From: CAVSWT01 sp963731745
GTDB lineage: Bacteria; Bacteroidota; Ignavibacteria; Ignavibacteriales; Ignavibacteriaceae
Direction: 5' to 3'
NCBI GenBank assembly: GCA_963731745.1
Contig: CAVSWT010000026.1
Coordinates: 1-59,978, forward strand
Length of the DNA: 59,978 nt
Shown here in pieces: positions 1 through 10,461 of the stretch (positions within the stretch are counted from its first letter, which is position 1; each line of letters begins with the position of its first letter). Made by a program: the position numbers and the translations under genes. The notes under the pieces are model-generated. The model was not told the origin of the DNA and made no database searches. It saw only the letters and a list, made by a program, of their open reading frames with translations.

Positions 1-2500
1 AGGGGAGCCACGTGCTCTCGGTGACGGCGACCGACGACTTCGACAACGTCGCCAACCTCGAGCCTCACGTTCGAGATCGACACCATCGCGCCGGTCTTCG
101 GCCCGGTGCTGCCGGCCTCCGGCACGCTGACCGCGGCCGCCGAGGTCACCCTCCAGGGGCGAGGTCACCGGCGCCACGGCGGTGACGGTGGACGGCGCGC
201 CGGCCAACCTCGCGGGCTCGCGACTTCACCGCCGGGCCGTTCGCTCTCTCCGAGGGGGAGACGCACCTTCGCGACCCTGGTCGCCACCGACGCCGCGGGC
301 AACAGCGCGCGCAGCTCTCCCACCGCATCGTGCGGGACGCGACGCCGCCGTCGGTCTCCATCGACCAGCCGGCGGCGGGCTCGCTCCACCCGAGCGAGGC
401 CTCGGTCGACGTGGTGGGCACCGCCGACCGATCCGCACCTCGACGTCGGTCACCGTGAGCGGGCACGGCGGCGAGCCGCACCGGCTCCACCTTCCTGGCC
501 CGTCGACGTGCCCCTGGCCGAGGGGCGCGAACACGGTCGCCGCCGAGGCGGGCGACGCCGCCGGCAACACGCGCCCAGGCGACCCGCACGCTGGTCCTGG
601 ACACCCAGCCGCCGGCGCTCGCGATCACGGACCCGGCCGCCGGCACGGTGGTGCCGGCGGCGACGCTGACGGTGCAGCGGCAGCGGCGAGCGACCCCCAC
701 CTCGACCGGGTGGAGGTGGACGGCGTGCCGGCCGCGCTGTCGGCGGGCGCCTGGAGCGGCACGGCGAGCCTCGACGAGGGCGCCAACACGATCACGGTCG
801 AGGCCTTCGACCGCCTGGGCTGGGGCGCTACCGCCAGCCGTCACGGTGACCCGGGACACGACGGCGCCAGCCGTCACCCCCTCACCGCTCCGGCCGACGG
901 CGTCTACCTCCAGGGCGACACGGTGGCGGTCACCGGGCACGGTCGCGCAGGACGCCGGCGCTCACGGTGACCGTCAACGGCGTGGCGGCGGCCCGTGGAC
1001 ACCGGCGCCTACGCCGCCGACGTTCGCTGCGCCAGGCCGTGCCGCTGGTCGAGGGCGAGAACCGCCTGATCGCCCGAGTAACCGACGCCGCGGGCAACCA
1101 GGGGGCCCACTCGCGGGTGGTCTACCGGGACACCGTGGCTCCCGACGCTCGCAGCGGGTCGAGCCTCGGCCACTGGGCCCTGGCGCGCTAATGAGCTGGT
1201 TCAAGCTCCACCCCTGAGCCGGAAGCCCTGGCCGCCGGTGCCTGGCGAACTCGAGCAGGCGGATGGCCGAGGCGTATCGCCGCGCAGGGAACCGAGGATG
1301 GCGAGGTCCTGGTGATCCAGCCGGACGCGCTGCTGCCGTCTGCCGACCGAGGTCCACCTGGTCCTTACGGCCGGCATCGTCGACCGAGCGGGCAACCCCC
1401 TCGCCGTGCCGCCGACCCTCACGTTCCAGACCAAGGACGTGGTGGCGCCGGACCCGCCCGCGCTCTCGGCGACGCCGCCCGGCCACCTCTGCGGTCCCAG
1501 ATCGCGCTCTCCGGCACGGCCGAGGCGGAGGCCGTGGTCGAGGTGAGCGGCGGCGCCGGCGGCGGCTCGACGCGCGCGGACGACACCTGCGCCTTCACCG
1601 TGGCGGTCGACGCTGGCCCCGAGCACCCTCAACCACCTCGAGGTCACCGCCGTCGACGGACGGCAACCGCTCCTCCGACGCCTTGGCGGTCGACGTGGTC
1701 CAGGACTGCGCCGGTCCGCGGGTCGCGTCCGCCTCCCTATCGACCTCGGCGGGGGGCGACGTCGTCTCGATCGCCTTCGACGAGGCGGTGGACGCGGCTT
1801 GCCTTACGGTCACGACCGGTGGCCGTGTACGTCTGACCTCTCTGCGTCCGGGCCGGTGGCTGGCACCGTTGCCGTGACCGCCGGCGGTTCCGGCGCCACC
1901 TTCACGGCCGACGCCCCGCTGCCGGCCGAGCCGGTTCGTCTGGACGTCTCCTCAGGCGGTCCGCGACCTCGCGGGCAACCCGCTCGCCTTCCCCTACTCC
2001 GAGGTCTTCGGCGCCTCGGTCACCCCGGAGGTCAAGCAGAGCGCGCGATCGACGCCGCGACCGGGCGCCCCCTCGCCGGGGCGAGCGGCGGTGGTCGACT
2101 TCGACGACGGCGTGGTCCACCCGGACCCCCAGCCGCAGCAGACCACGGCGGACGACGGCCGCTTCCCGCATCCCGGTCGCCGCCGGCACGCACTACCTGC
2201 TCTTCGTCCGCCCCGGGTATACGCCGGCCTTCCGGATCCTCGCCTCGGCGAGCGGCAGTGGGGGCGTCGGACGTGTTCGATCCCCGGCTGACCCCGGCCG
2301 CGCCGGCGCAGTCGGTGCCGGCGGCCGGCGGCAGCTTCGACGGCGCGGACGGTCTCTCGCTGGCGATCCCGTCCGGCGCCCTGGCGGCGGACGCCGACGC
2401 GGCGGTCACGCCGCTCGACGAGCAGGCGCTCCCGGCGCCGCTGCCGTACGGCTGGTCGCCGCGCGGGGCGGGCCTGGGTCGACCTCGGCGGAGCGGCCCT
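1..2500 (+). pseudogene. Frame-broken fragment of a large Ig-like repeat surface protein (foreign high-GC DNA)
   Basis: No single frame is open, but hopping between the three forward frames recovers one continuous protein. It has several repeats of about 75-85 residues, each opening with D-x-x-x-P followed by a P-A-x-G turn and carrying V-D-G-V-P-A or V-N-G-V-A-A and D-A-A-G-N motifs. This resembles the bacterial Ig-like / glucodextranase-B-like fold of giant surface proteins. Around 1750-1990 a Big_5-like domain follows, around 2040-2240 a carboxypeptidase-regulatory-like domain (GRPLAGA to GRF), and around 2290-2470 a segment ending LPYGWSPRGA of the type found ahead of RHS regions. Most slips look like single inserted bases; at least two add a G after CTC. 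Both ends of the gene are missing. G+C content and codon use are unlike everything after 2505. Protein type is inferred from motifs; the foreign origin is well supported. Confidence 0.6.
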
Positions 2501-2860
2501 GCGGAAGGCAAGTGGAGTATTAAAGAAGTGTTAGGACATTTGATAGATTCAGAAAGAGTTTTTTGCTACCGCGCAGTTGCCATAGCTCGAGGTGAAAAAC
2601 AATCATTGCCGGGTTTTGAACAAGATGATTATGTGAATGGCGGAAATTTTAATTCAAGAGAATTTTCGGATATTCTTGAAGAATATCAAAAGGTAAGAGA
2701 AGCTACTATACCACTCTTCAAAAGTTTTGATGAAAAGGTTTATGATAGACGAGGGGTTGCAAATGAAAATCCGTTGACAGTTAGAGCAGTTTTGTTTTTA
2801 ATTCCAGGGCATGAAAAACATCATTTAAATATTTTGAAAGAGAGATATTTTAAAAAATAA
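2501..2860 (+). CDS. DinB-family protein, 5'-truncated at the chimeric junction
   Basis: The readable part, about 119 residues, starts at the A+T-rich boundary with EGKWSIKEVLGHLID and ends at a TAA at 2858. DinB-like proteins are four-helix bundles that usually bind a metal ion through three histidines. Here the candidates are the His of LGHLID and those of GHEKHH near the C-terminus. Members often act as thiol-dependent transferases or hydrolases, and the substrate here is unknown. The usual length is about 170 residues, so roughly 50 N-terminal residues are missing. The upstream reading frame that happens to continue into the high-G+C DNA is not part of this gene. The 3' end faces waaA convergently with only 6 bp between them. 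Confidence 0.75.
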   Translation, partial: AEGKWSIKEVLGHLIDSERVFCYRAVAIARGEKQSLPGFEQDDYVNGGNFNSREFSDILEEYQKVREATIPLFKSFDEKVYDRRGVANENPLTVRAVLFLIPGHEKHHLNILKERYFKK

Positions 2861-2866
2861 ACCGGT

Positions 2867-4144
2867 TTAAATTACTTTATGAATTTCATTTAGAATTTTA
2901 TCAGTTGCTCCTAAATTTTCCTTAACAAAGTCTTTTGAAATTTTGCCTTTTCCTTTTCTTAGATTGTCATCTCTAAAGATCGATCTTAATTGCTTAAAAG
3001 CGTCCCGTTTATCCATTATTAAAATGCCGCCTCCGCGTTTTAAAAGCTTTTGAGTCTCTTGTGAGTTTTCAATCTTTGGACCGAATAAAACCGGGACACC
3101 ATAAACAGCGGCTTCCAGCACGTTATGAATACTTTGCTTGAAGCTCCCGCCTATAAAAGCCGCATCAGCATAAGTGTAAAGTGTTAATAAAATTCCAATT
3201 GAATCAATAATAATTACTCTTTCATCTTTATAATTATTTAAGTGTGAAAATCGGATTGTCTTCAAATTCCGGCTAAATTCATTTTCAATTCTCTCAAGAT
3301 GAATTAAAGTTGGCTCATGCGGCGCAATAATTAATAGTACATCCGGATCATATTTTGCAAGCTTAATGAATGCTGGAATTATTACATCTTCATCTAACCC
3401 CCATGTACTGCCGGCAACTAAAATTTTTTTATCTTTTAAAACTTCATCTTTTATAAGGTTCCGATTTTTTGCTAAGAGGCTTCGCTGATATACTCTGTCA
3501 AACCTTGTATCGCCGACAACCATTAATTGATTTGCAGAACAATCAAAGCTTTCAAATCCTTTTGAATCAGTTTGTGAGACTGTTAATATTTTTGAGATGT
3601 CTTTAAACAAAACTTTATGGAAATTTTTAACTATCGGTAATTTTCTTGCAGACCCGGGTTTCATAGTGGCATCAATTAAATAAGAAGTAACGCCTATTTT
3701 CTTCATTGACCAAATATGATTCGGCCATATATCATATCGCATTATAACTGCTAAGTCAGGCCTGACAATATTTATAAATTTTTCTGCATTCGTTTTTGTA
3801 TCAAAAGGCAAATAAGAAACTAAATCTGCATAAGGATATTTTTTTGAGTTTTCATAACCGGAAGGAGAAAAGAAAGTAACTAATATATTTATATCACTGG
3901 TTTTTTTTAATTGTTCAATTACAGGTTTTGCCTGTTCAAATTCACCAAGAGAGGAAGAGTGGAACCAAATTAATTTTTTCGATTTATCCAATGCAGCAGC
4001 ATTTAAAATCAATTCTTCAAAAAGTCTTCTTCTGCCGATAATTCCTGTTCTAACTTTTGAATTAAAGATTCCTATTAATCTTACAAAAACAAAAAGCGTA
4101 GGAACAATTAAAATGTTATAAAATAATGACCAGAATTGTTTCAT
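2867..4144 (-). CDS. waaA: 3-deoxy-D-manno-octulosonic acid (Kdo) transferase
   Basis: This enzyme transfers Kdo from CMP-Kdo to lipid IVA on the inner face of the cytoplasmic membrane, the first step of LPS core assembly. The 425 residues match the family length. An N-terminal hydrophobic segment (about residues 8-25) anchors it to the membrane. The GT30-type N-domain carries FHSSSLGEFEQAKP, in which Glu68 is the expected catalytic base. The C-domain has the GT-B motifs VAGSTW, IAPHEP and the nucleotide-binding region GGSFKQSIHNVLEA. The start codon overlaps the stop of the upstream heptosyltransferase (ATGA), so the two are probably translationally coupled. One enzyme could be mono- or bifunctional; the sequence does not decide this. 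Confidence 0.93.
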   Translation of the reverse strand: MKQFWSLFYNILIVPTLFVFVRLIGIFNSKVRTGIIGRRRLFEELILNAAALDKSKKLIWFHSSSLGEFEQAKPVIEQLKKTSDINILVTFFSPSGYENSKKYPYADLVSYLPFDTKTNAEKFINIVRPDLAVIMRYDIWPNHIWSMKKIGVTSYLIDATMKPGSARKLPIVKNFHKVLFKDISKILTVSQTDSKGFESFDCSANQLMVVGDTRFDRVYQRSLLAKNRNLIKDEVLKDKKILVAGSTWGLDEDVIIPAFIKLAKYDPDVLLIIAPHEPTLIHLERIENEFSRNLKTIRFSHLNNYKDERVIIIDSIGILLTLYTYADAAFIGGSFKQSIHNVLEAAVYGVPVLFGPKIENSQETQKLLKRGGGILIMDKRDAFKQLRSIFRDDNLRKGKGKISKDFVKENLGATDKILNEIHKVI

Positions 4145-5137
4145 TTAGAATTTAATAGAAGCATTAATTTTTCAAAAGCTAGTTGAGGTTTTAATTCAAT
4201 CATACACTTAAAATGCCCCTTGGGGCAGCTTTCTCTACCAATATGCGAACAAGGCCTGCAAGATAATGAATTGTTCTCTAAAATTAAATTTAGATTTTTA
4301 TATGGAGTAAATCCAAACTCTTTTACTGTTGATCCGAAAAAAGCAAGTACCGGAATTTTAACGGCACAAGCAGCATGCATCAATCCGGAATCATTACAAA
4401 CAATTGCTTTACACTTATTCATGTCTGCAGCAGTTTGTAAGATGTCATCGTCATTACATAAATTTATTGAATTTGGAATTGAACCGGATATTTTAGCGCA
4501 CACTGCTTTATCGCTTGAGCCGCCAAATAGAACTACATTATAGTCATTGCTATTTAATAAGACGCCTAACTCTTTAAAATAATCTTGAGGCCACATTTTT
4601 GTAAAATGACGAGAACCAGGGCAAAAACCGATATATTTTTTCACCTCACTTAAACTCTTTGATGGTTTAGTGGTGGTAAATAAATTAAGCCCGCCATTAT
4701 CAAGACTAAAATCATCAATTGTTTGAGCATATCTTACCGGTATCTGGGCGAGCCTCTTTCAACTTATTAACTTTAAATTTTACCAGTAAGAATTTTTCAA
4801 AATTTTTTTTATCATATTTTACTTTAATCGCATTTAGCTTTGAAGAAATGGACGCTGACCTAAAATTGTTTTGAAGATCAATTATCAGCTCATAGTTTTG
4901 TTCTGATAACTTCCGCTCTAATTGTTTTTTCAGGATATTATCCTGTTCGTAATAAATAATATTGTGGATATAAGGATTATTAACCAAAATATCTTTGTAT
5001 TGCGGTTTAATTAAAAAATCAATCTGTAAATGGGGAAATTTTTCTTTCAAAGTTCGTATAAATGGAGTAGTGAGGATAATATCTCCCAACGAACTAAGCC
5101 TGATTATCAAAACTTTTCTAAAGTCTTTTAGATTCAA
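4141..5137 (-). pseudogene. Glycosyltransferase family 9 (heptosyltransferase-like), split by one frameshift
   Basis: The N-terminal part (5137 down to about 4750) begins MNLKDFRKVLIIRLSSLGDI, the classic start of ADP-heptose:LPS heptosyltransferases. The C-terminal part carries FCPGSRHFTKMWP and VCNDSGLMHAA, the second-domain donor-site motifs of GT9. The two lie in different frames. Dropping one base from the GGG at 4746-4748 joins them cleanly (KEARQ-IPVRYAQ), giving about 331 residues, normal for the family. The slip looks like a sequencing indel, although a real mutation cannot be excluded. The gene lies directly upstream of waaA with a 4-base overlap, so its product probably adds heptose or another sugar to the Kdo core. 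Exact acceptor specificity cannot be told. Confidence 0.85.
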
Positions 5138-5298
5138 AAAAAACTTTCAAATAATTGTGGAGTAATTTAAATATTTCAATTTTGCCTAACAATCATTATT
5201 TATGGTTTGGCATTGCCAAATTACCGATTAATTTTAATATTGGGTTTGAAGTTCAACTTGTTCTATTTATTTTTGAATTGAAAAATTAAGGATTTATT

Positions 5299-5568
5299 AT
5301 GACAACATTACCTCCTCCATCTACCAAAAATTTTCCTGACGATTCTCTTGAAAAGAAAGTTTATAATTTAGTGGAGAGCTTAAGCGAATATCTGCCGATT
5401 CTTAATGATAGAAATAGGCTTGGATTTTCACTTTACAAATATTTAAAGGGCGAAGGCGACAGCCCGGAAATTCTTGTAAAAAGCACTAAAATTAAAGTAG
5501 AAGGAATTACTGAAGATGAACTTGCTGATAAAATTAAATTTGAATTAAATAAAATTAAAACTTCTTAA
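5299..5568 (+). CDS. Small conserved-looking hypothetical protein (89 aa)
   Basis: I do not recognise this protein. It is 89 residues, with a proline-rich start (TTLPPPSTKNFP), a helical middle ending KYLKGEGDSPEIL, and a Lys/Glu-rich tail. There is no signal peptide, no membrane segment and no cysteine. Its ATG at 5299 follows a weak AAGGA-like site. It is the only forward-strand gene between the LPS genes and the ABC exporter and ends 3 bp before the convergent stop of that exporter. Its codon use matches its neighbours and it is read cleanly from start to stop, so it is probably real. Confidence 0.65.
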   Translation: MTTLPPPSTKNFPDDSLEKKVYNLVESLSEYLPILNDRNRLGFSLYKYLKGEGDSPEILVKSTKIKVEGITEDELADKIKFELNKIKTS

Positions 5569-5571
5569 AAA

Positions 5572-7365
5572 TCAAACCGCTTTCCCAATTTCCTGATCTT
5601 TGTATTGAAGTTGATAGAGTTTATAATAAATTCCGCGTTTTGCCAGTAATTCCTGATGATTTCCTGTTTCCCTTATTTCCCCTTTGTGCATAACAATTAT
5701 TTTGTCTGCACTTTGAATGGTAGATAATCTATGTGCTATAACAATTGCAGTTCGCCCGACCAATAATTTTTCGATAGCTTTTTGTATCAGTATTTCTGTT
5801 TCTGTATCAACACTTGAAGTTGCTTCATCAAGAACCAAAATTTGAGGATCAAACGCAAGTGCGCGTGCAAATGAAATCAATTGCTTCTGGCCAACGCTGA
5901 GAGTCGCTCCCCGCTCTTTTACTTCCGCATCGTATTGATTATCTAATAGCTCTATAAATTTATCCGCACCCACAATTTTAGCCGATTGTTTTAATTTCTC
6001 CAATGGAATATCATCATTACTCATGCTGATATTTGATTTGATAGTACCTGAAAATAAAAATACATCTTGAAGTACAATTGAAATAAATTTTCTCAGATCA
6101 CTTTTTTTCATTGTTTTGATGTCAACACCATCTATCAAGATTGAGCCTTTATTAATATCATAAAATCTGGTTAGAAGATTTATAATACTTGTTTTTCCAG
6201 CCCCGGTGTGTCCAACAATCGCAATTGTTTCACCCGGATTTATTTTGAAAGAAATATCCTTTAAAACATAATCTTCTTCATTATAAGCAAACCAAACGTC
6301 TTTAAATTCTACTTCGCCTTTAACTTTTTCGATATTTACCGGCTTTTCCGGATCATGAATAAAAGTTTTATTGTCTAGCAGTTTAAATATTCTTTCAGAC
6401 GAAGCCATTGCTGTCTGCATGATATTATATTTTTCTGAAAGATCGCGTATGGGACGGAAGAACATTTCAGTATATTGTATGAAAGCTAATAAAACACCGA
6501 CAGTTAAGGTGCTTCTAACAACTTCGCCGCCGCCATACCAAATTATCAATCCGAATGCAATTGAACTCAAAAGTTCCACACTTGGGTAGAAAATAGCGTA
6601 GTAAAAAATTGATTTTATATTAGCGGTACGGTAATCATTATTTATTTTTGAAAATTGTTTTTGCTCTTCTTTTTCTTTATTAAAAATTTGAACTACATTC
6701 ATTCCGGTTACATGTTCCTGCATATAAGAATTTAATCTTGCAAGATGAAGTCTTACATCTCGATAACTTTCTCTAACTTTCTTTCTAAAAAGGAATGTGC
6801 CGTATATTAAAACCGGCAGCACAGACAACGTAACCAGCGAAAGTTTAACATCCATATAAAACATGAATAACAATATCCAGACAATATTAAAGATATCGCT
6901 GAATACCATTACAATGCCGGAAGAAAAAAGTTCATTCAATGATTCTACGTCATTTGTAGTTCTTGTAACTAATCTTCCAATTGGAGTTTTATCAAAAAAT
7001 CTTAACGCAAGTTTTTGAGTATGCTTAAAGATTTGCGTACGTAAATCATAGATAGTTCTTTGTCCAAGATACTGAGTATAGTATGTTAGAAAATACTGCA
7101 TGACAGTTTGAAGAAGTAAGAATCCAAATAAAATCAAACTTATTTTTATCAATCCGGGATAATCACCGTTTGCAATATATTTATCAACTGCTATTTGAGT
7201 TAATAAAGGCCTTACTGCAGGTAAAGCCGCAATTACAATATTTAGTAGTATAGCAAAGATGACGTACTTCTTGTAAGGTTTTATATAGCTTAAAAGACGT
7301 TTCATCAATTTTGAATCGTATGCCTTGCCTAATACTTCATCTTCACTTTTATAATCTTGAGCCAT
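5572..7365 (-). CDS. ABC exporter subunit (MdlB/SmdB/YheH-like half of a heterodimer)
   Basis: A 597-residue fused permease-ATPase. Six membrane segments lie in residues 30-320, and the nucleotide-binding domain fills the C-terminal third. Walker A is GHTGAGKTS and Walker B ILVLDEATSSVD, with the catalytic Glu present. The H-loop is IAHRLST. The signature motif is LSVGQKQL rather than LSGGQ. That combination, an intact Walker B with a degenerate signature, marks the B-type half of heterodimeric exporters such as MdlAB, YheHI and TM287/288. The partner is encoded upstream at 8491-10237 on the same strand, with a dehydrogenase gene between. The substrate could be a drug, lipid or peptide; nothing in the sequence decides it. 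Confidence 0.9.
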   Translation of the reverse strand: MAQDYKSEDEVLGKAYDSKLMKRLLSYIKPYKKYVIFAILLNIVIAALPAVRPLLTQIAVDKYIANGDYPGLIKISLILFGFLLLQTVMQYFLTYYTQYLGQRTIYDLRTQIFKHTQKLALRFFDKTPIGRLVTRTTNDVESLNELFSSGIVMVFSDIFNIVWILLFMFYMDVKLSLVTLSVLPVLIYGTFLFRKKVRESYRDVRLHLARLNSYMQEHVTGMNVVQIFNKEKEEQKQFSKINNDYRTANIKSIFYYAIFYPSVELLSSIAFGLIIWYGGGEVVRSTLTVGVLLAFIQYTEMFFRPIRDLSEKYNIMQTAMASSERIFKLLDNKTFIHDPEKPVNIEKVKGEVEFKDVWFAYNEEDYVLKDISFKINPGETIAIVGHTGAGKTSIINLLTRFYDINKGSILIDGVDIKTMKKSDLRKFISIVLQDVFLFSGTIKSNISMSNDDIPLEKLKQSAKIVGADKFIELLDNQYDAEVKERGATLSVGQKQLISFARALAFDPQILVLDEATSSVDTETEILIQKAIEKLLVGRTAIVIAHRLSTIQSADKIIVMHKGEIRETGNHQELLAKRGIYYKLYQLQYKDQEIGKAV

Positions 7366-7476
7366 ACTTCAATTTGACATTATTTTTTAATTAGTCTTAT
7401 GTAGTTAATTCTTCAGCCGTTCAATATTCATTTTTTATTAATGAAAGTACCTAACTTAAACATGAACTTGAACTCC

Positions 7477-8484
7477 TCATACCTTATGATATTCTTTATT
7501 ATTAAAAAAGTTATGTATGTTTTCTATTGTTGTATCCATAATTCTTTCAACTGCTTCAACTGAATCGAATGCCATATGCGGAGTAATAATTACATTTTCC
7601 ATTCGAAGCAAAATATTTCTTTTTAAAATAGCTTCAAGATGATCAACTTCTACATTTTTTGTTAACATCTGGTTTTCTTCTTTTACCAATTCTTCTCCTT
7701 CAAAAACATCAAGCCCGGCACCGCCAAATATTCCTTTTTCAATCGCATAATACAAAGCTTCGGATTGAATTATTTTACTGCGGGCCGTATTTATAAACAA
7801 CGCACCTTTTTTCACAAGCTTTATATTATCCATATTAAGCAGATGATGAGTTGAAGAATTATAAGGACAATGCAAGCTGATTATATCTGAATTTCCAAGA
7901 AGCTGATTTAGATTTACATATTTAAATTCCATTAATTCGGCTAATGTATGATTAGGTTTGGCATCATGCACAATGATTTTCATTCCAAAACCTTTTGCCA
8001 TTTTAATAACATGCATTCCAATACTTCCGGCTCCGATAACACCCAAAGTTTTTCCTCTTAAATCGAAACCCTGCAAACCCTGGAGTGAAAAATCATTTCT
8101 TATAGTGCGCACATAAGCTTTATGCAAGTTTCTTGACAGAGCAAGAATTAGCGCAAATGTATGTTCAGCAACTGTATTTTCACCATAATAAGGAACATTT
8201 GAAACCGAAATATTTTTCTTTTTAGCAGATTGAATATCAATATGATTGAAGCCGGTACTTCGTGTCGCTATTAATTTTAATTTTTTAGCCTTTGACAAAA
8301 CTTTCGAATCAATTTTAGAATAAATAAATGGTGAAATAACATTCACATCCTTTATTAAATCAGAATTACCTTCATTTAATTCTTCTTTATAAAATCTGAG
8401 TTCAAAATTTTTATCAAACTTTCTTTTGATATAAGTTTTTTCTTTTGATGTCACCTCAAAGAAAGCAGCAATTATCTTATTCAT
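7477..8484 (-). CDS. D-isomer 2-hydroxyacid dehydrogenase (D-lactate dehydrogenase-like)
   Basis: A 335-residue NAD-dependent dehydrogenase that interconverts a 2-keto acid and a D-2-hydroxy acid. The Rossmann motif GVIGAGSIGMHV is followed by an acidic residue in IIVHDAKP, which favours NAD over NADP. Substrate and catalytic positions are recognisable: Arg in INTARSKII, Glu in GAGLDVFEGEE, and His in ITPHMAFDS. An N-terminal ATRSTGFNHID block is typical of the D-LDH/VanH branch. The gene sits between the two halves of an ABC exporter, 7 bp from the upstream half, so it is co-transcribed with at least that one. D-lactate is the likely substrate but other keto acids are possible. Confidence 0.85.
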   Translation of the reverse strand: MNKIIAAFFEVTSKEKTYIKRKFDKNFELRFYKEELNEGNSDLIKDVNVISPFIYSKIDSKVLSKAKKLKLIATRSTGFNHIDIQSAKKKNISVSNVPYYGENTVAEHTFALILALSRNLHKAYVRTIRNDFSLQGLQGFDLRGKTLGVIGAGSIGMHVIKMAKGFGMKIIVHDAKPNHTLAELMEFKYVNLNQLLGNSDIISLHCPYNSSTHHLLNMDNIKLVKKGALFINTARSKIIQSEALYYAIEKGIFGGAGLDVFEGEELVKEENQMLTKNVEVDHLEAILKRNILLRMENVIITPHMAFDSVEAVERIMDTTIENIHNFFNNKEYHKV

Positions 8485-8490
8485 AATATT

Positions 8491-10237
8491 TTATATCTCT
8501 TCCAATTCTTTTTCAAGAAGCTGTTTGAAGTGAATGTCCGCGTATATTCCGCCAAGTTTAACCAATTCTTCGTGAGTTCCTTCCTCTGCGATTTTTGCAT
8601 CGGATATGACAATTATTTTATCTGCATTTTGAACAGTAGAAATTCTATGGCTGATAATTATGCTCGTTCGATCTCTCATAAAAACTTTTAGCTGCTGGAG
8701 AATATCCTCTTCAGTATGAGTATCAACTGCTGAAAATGAATCATCCAATATTAATATTTTGGGATCGATAGCAAGCGCACGTGCTAAAGATGCTCTTTGC
8801 TTTTGTCCGCCTGAAAGCGTTATTCCTCTTTCTCCAACTATTGTATCATATCCATTTGTAAAAGTTGCAACATCTTTATCAAATTGAGCAATCTTTGATG
8901 CTTCAACAACTTTATTCTTACTAATTTCTCTAAGTCCATAGGAGACATTATTTAAAAGTGTATCCGAAAAAAGAAATGATTCCTGTTGAACCAGTCCAAT
9001 ATTCTTCCTTAAAACTTCCAGCGGAATATTCTTCACATTATGCCCGTCAATTAAAAGCTCTCCATCAGTAACATCATATAAACGGGGTATTAAATTAATC
9101 ATTGTTGTTTTGCCAGCGCCTGTGTAGGCCATAATAGCTAAAGTAGTTCCCACAGGAATTTTCAAATTAATGTTCTTTAAGACGTCAGAATGATTTTCAG
9201 AATAACGGAATGAAACATTTTTAAATTCAATTTCACCTTTAAGAGTTTTTATATTTGCATTTGTGTTATCAGTATCTTGAATTTCAAATTCTTCATCTAA
9301 AATTTTATTCAATCTTTTCATGCTTGCTTCACCCTGCTGGATTATGTTTACAACCCATCCAAGTGCAATCATTGGCCAAATTAAATATCCAAGATAAACT
9401 AAGAAAGCTGTTATCTCACCAAGGTTCATGGTGCCATCAATAACTTTTCCGCCGCCTACCCAAATAACAATTATTATTGAGAAGCCTGTTATCAAAAACA
9501 ATATCGGCTGGAACAATGCCTGTATCTTAACCATGTCCATATTCCTGTTAAGAAAATCCTGGCTGAGCTTATTGAATTCCTTTATTTCATTTTTTTCACG
9601 GACATAAGATTTTATTACACGAATACCTGAAAAATTTTCCTGAGCTTTCGTAGTCAGTTCGGAGAACTTTTCTTGAATTAAAGTGAACCGTTCATGAATA
9701 AGCTTCCCAACTTTGAAAACTAAATAGGATAAAATTGGTAATGGAATTAAAGCATAAATAGTCATTGAAAAATTTAATGAGACAAGAATGCTAATAATAA
9801 TTATCAGCCTTATAGTTGTATCGGTTGAATACATAACTGCCGGGCCGAGAAACATTCTAACGGCGTTAACATCATTTGTAGCATGTGCCATGATGTTGCC
9901 GGTAGAGTTATTTTGGAAATAGCGTAGAGGAAGTTTTTGAATATGATCCCAGAAATCATATCGCAAATCGTATTCAATCTCGCGTGAAACTACTATTATA
10001 GTTTGTCTAATTAAAAAGCGAAATAGTCCCGCCAAAAAATGCTGCCCCAACAATTATTAAAGCATATCTTACCAATTGTTGTGTTTCAACTGATTTGTCA
10101 ATTGAATTTATTGCATCTTTAATTACCAACGGGATGTACAGAGTGCCGGCATTTGATAAAAGTATAAATAAAAAGCCAAGAAACAGCTTCGTTTTATATC
10201 TAGCAAAATATTTTTTTAAAGTTAAAAGGTTCTTCAT
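8491..10237 (-). pseudogene. ABC exporter subunit (MdlA/SmdA/YheI-like half), split by one homopolymer slip
   Basis: The first 70 or so residues (from the ATG at 10237, MKNLLTLKKYFARYKTK) and the remainder are in different frames. Removing one base from the six-A run at 10034-10039 joins them through GAAFLAGLFRFLIRQ, giving about 582 residues, the family length. Six membrane segments precede an ATPase domain. Its signature LSGGQKQR is canonical, but Walker B is LILDDSFSAVD, with Asp where the catalytic Glu normally stands. Walker A reads AYTGAGKTT, with Ala for the first Gly. Such a half has one degenerate ATP site and needs a partner like the product of 5572-7365. A real loss of function is less likely than a sequencing indel because the rest is intact. 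Confidence 0.85.
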
Positions 10238-10461
10238 AAATAAGTGCAAAAATTACTAAGAAAATTTTTATAAAATCCCCTTAACTCAAAGTCACTTGAT
10301 ATTAATCAAATATTAATTTTTATTGAAAGTCTGGAAAGAATTACTACAAAATAAAGAACAAGTTTATCCTAAACAAATGATATTAAAAACATCAAACTAA
10401 AAAGAAATGTAGATGTTATAATTACTATGAATTAACTTCAGCATGAAATAACCATAAATAT

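Noticed and set aside
106..2500. Several long open frames on both strands in the first 2.5 kb
   Set aside because: High G+C makes random open frames. None has a consistent composition, and the real protein needs frame hopping.
1799..2500. A fusion of the high-G+C frame to the DinB gene
   Set aside because: The two parts differ in composition and family; the open frame crosses the junction by chance.
5206..5220. Short palindrome TTTGGC-ATT-GCCAAA upstream of the 89-residue gene
   Set aside because: Only 6-base arms and one copy seen; could be an operator but there is no support.
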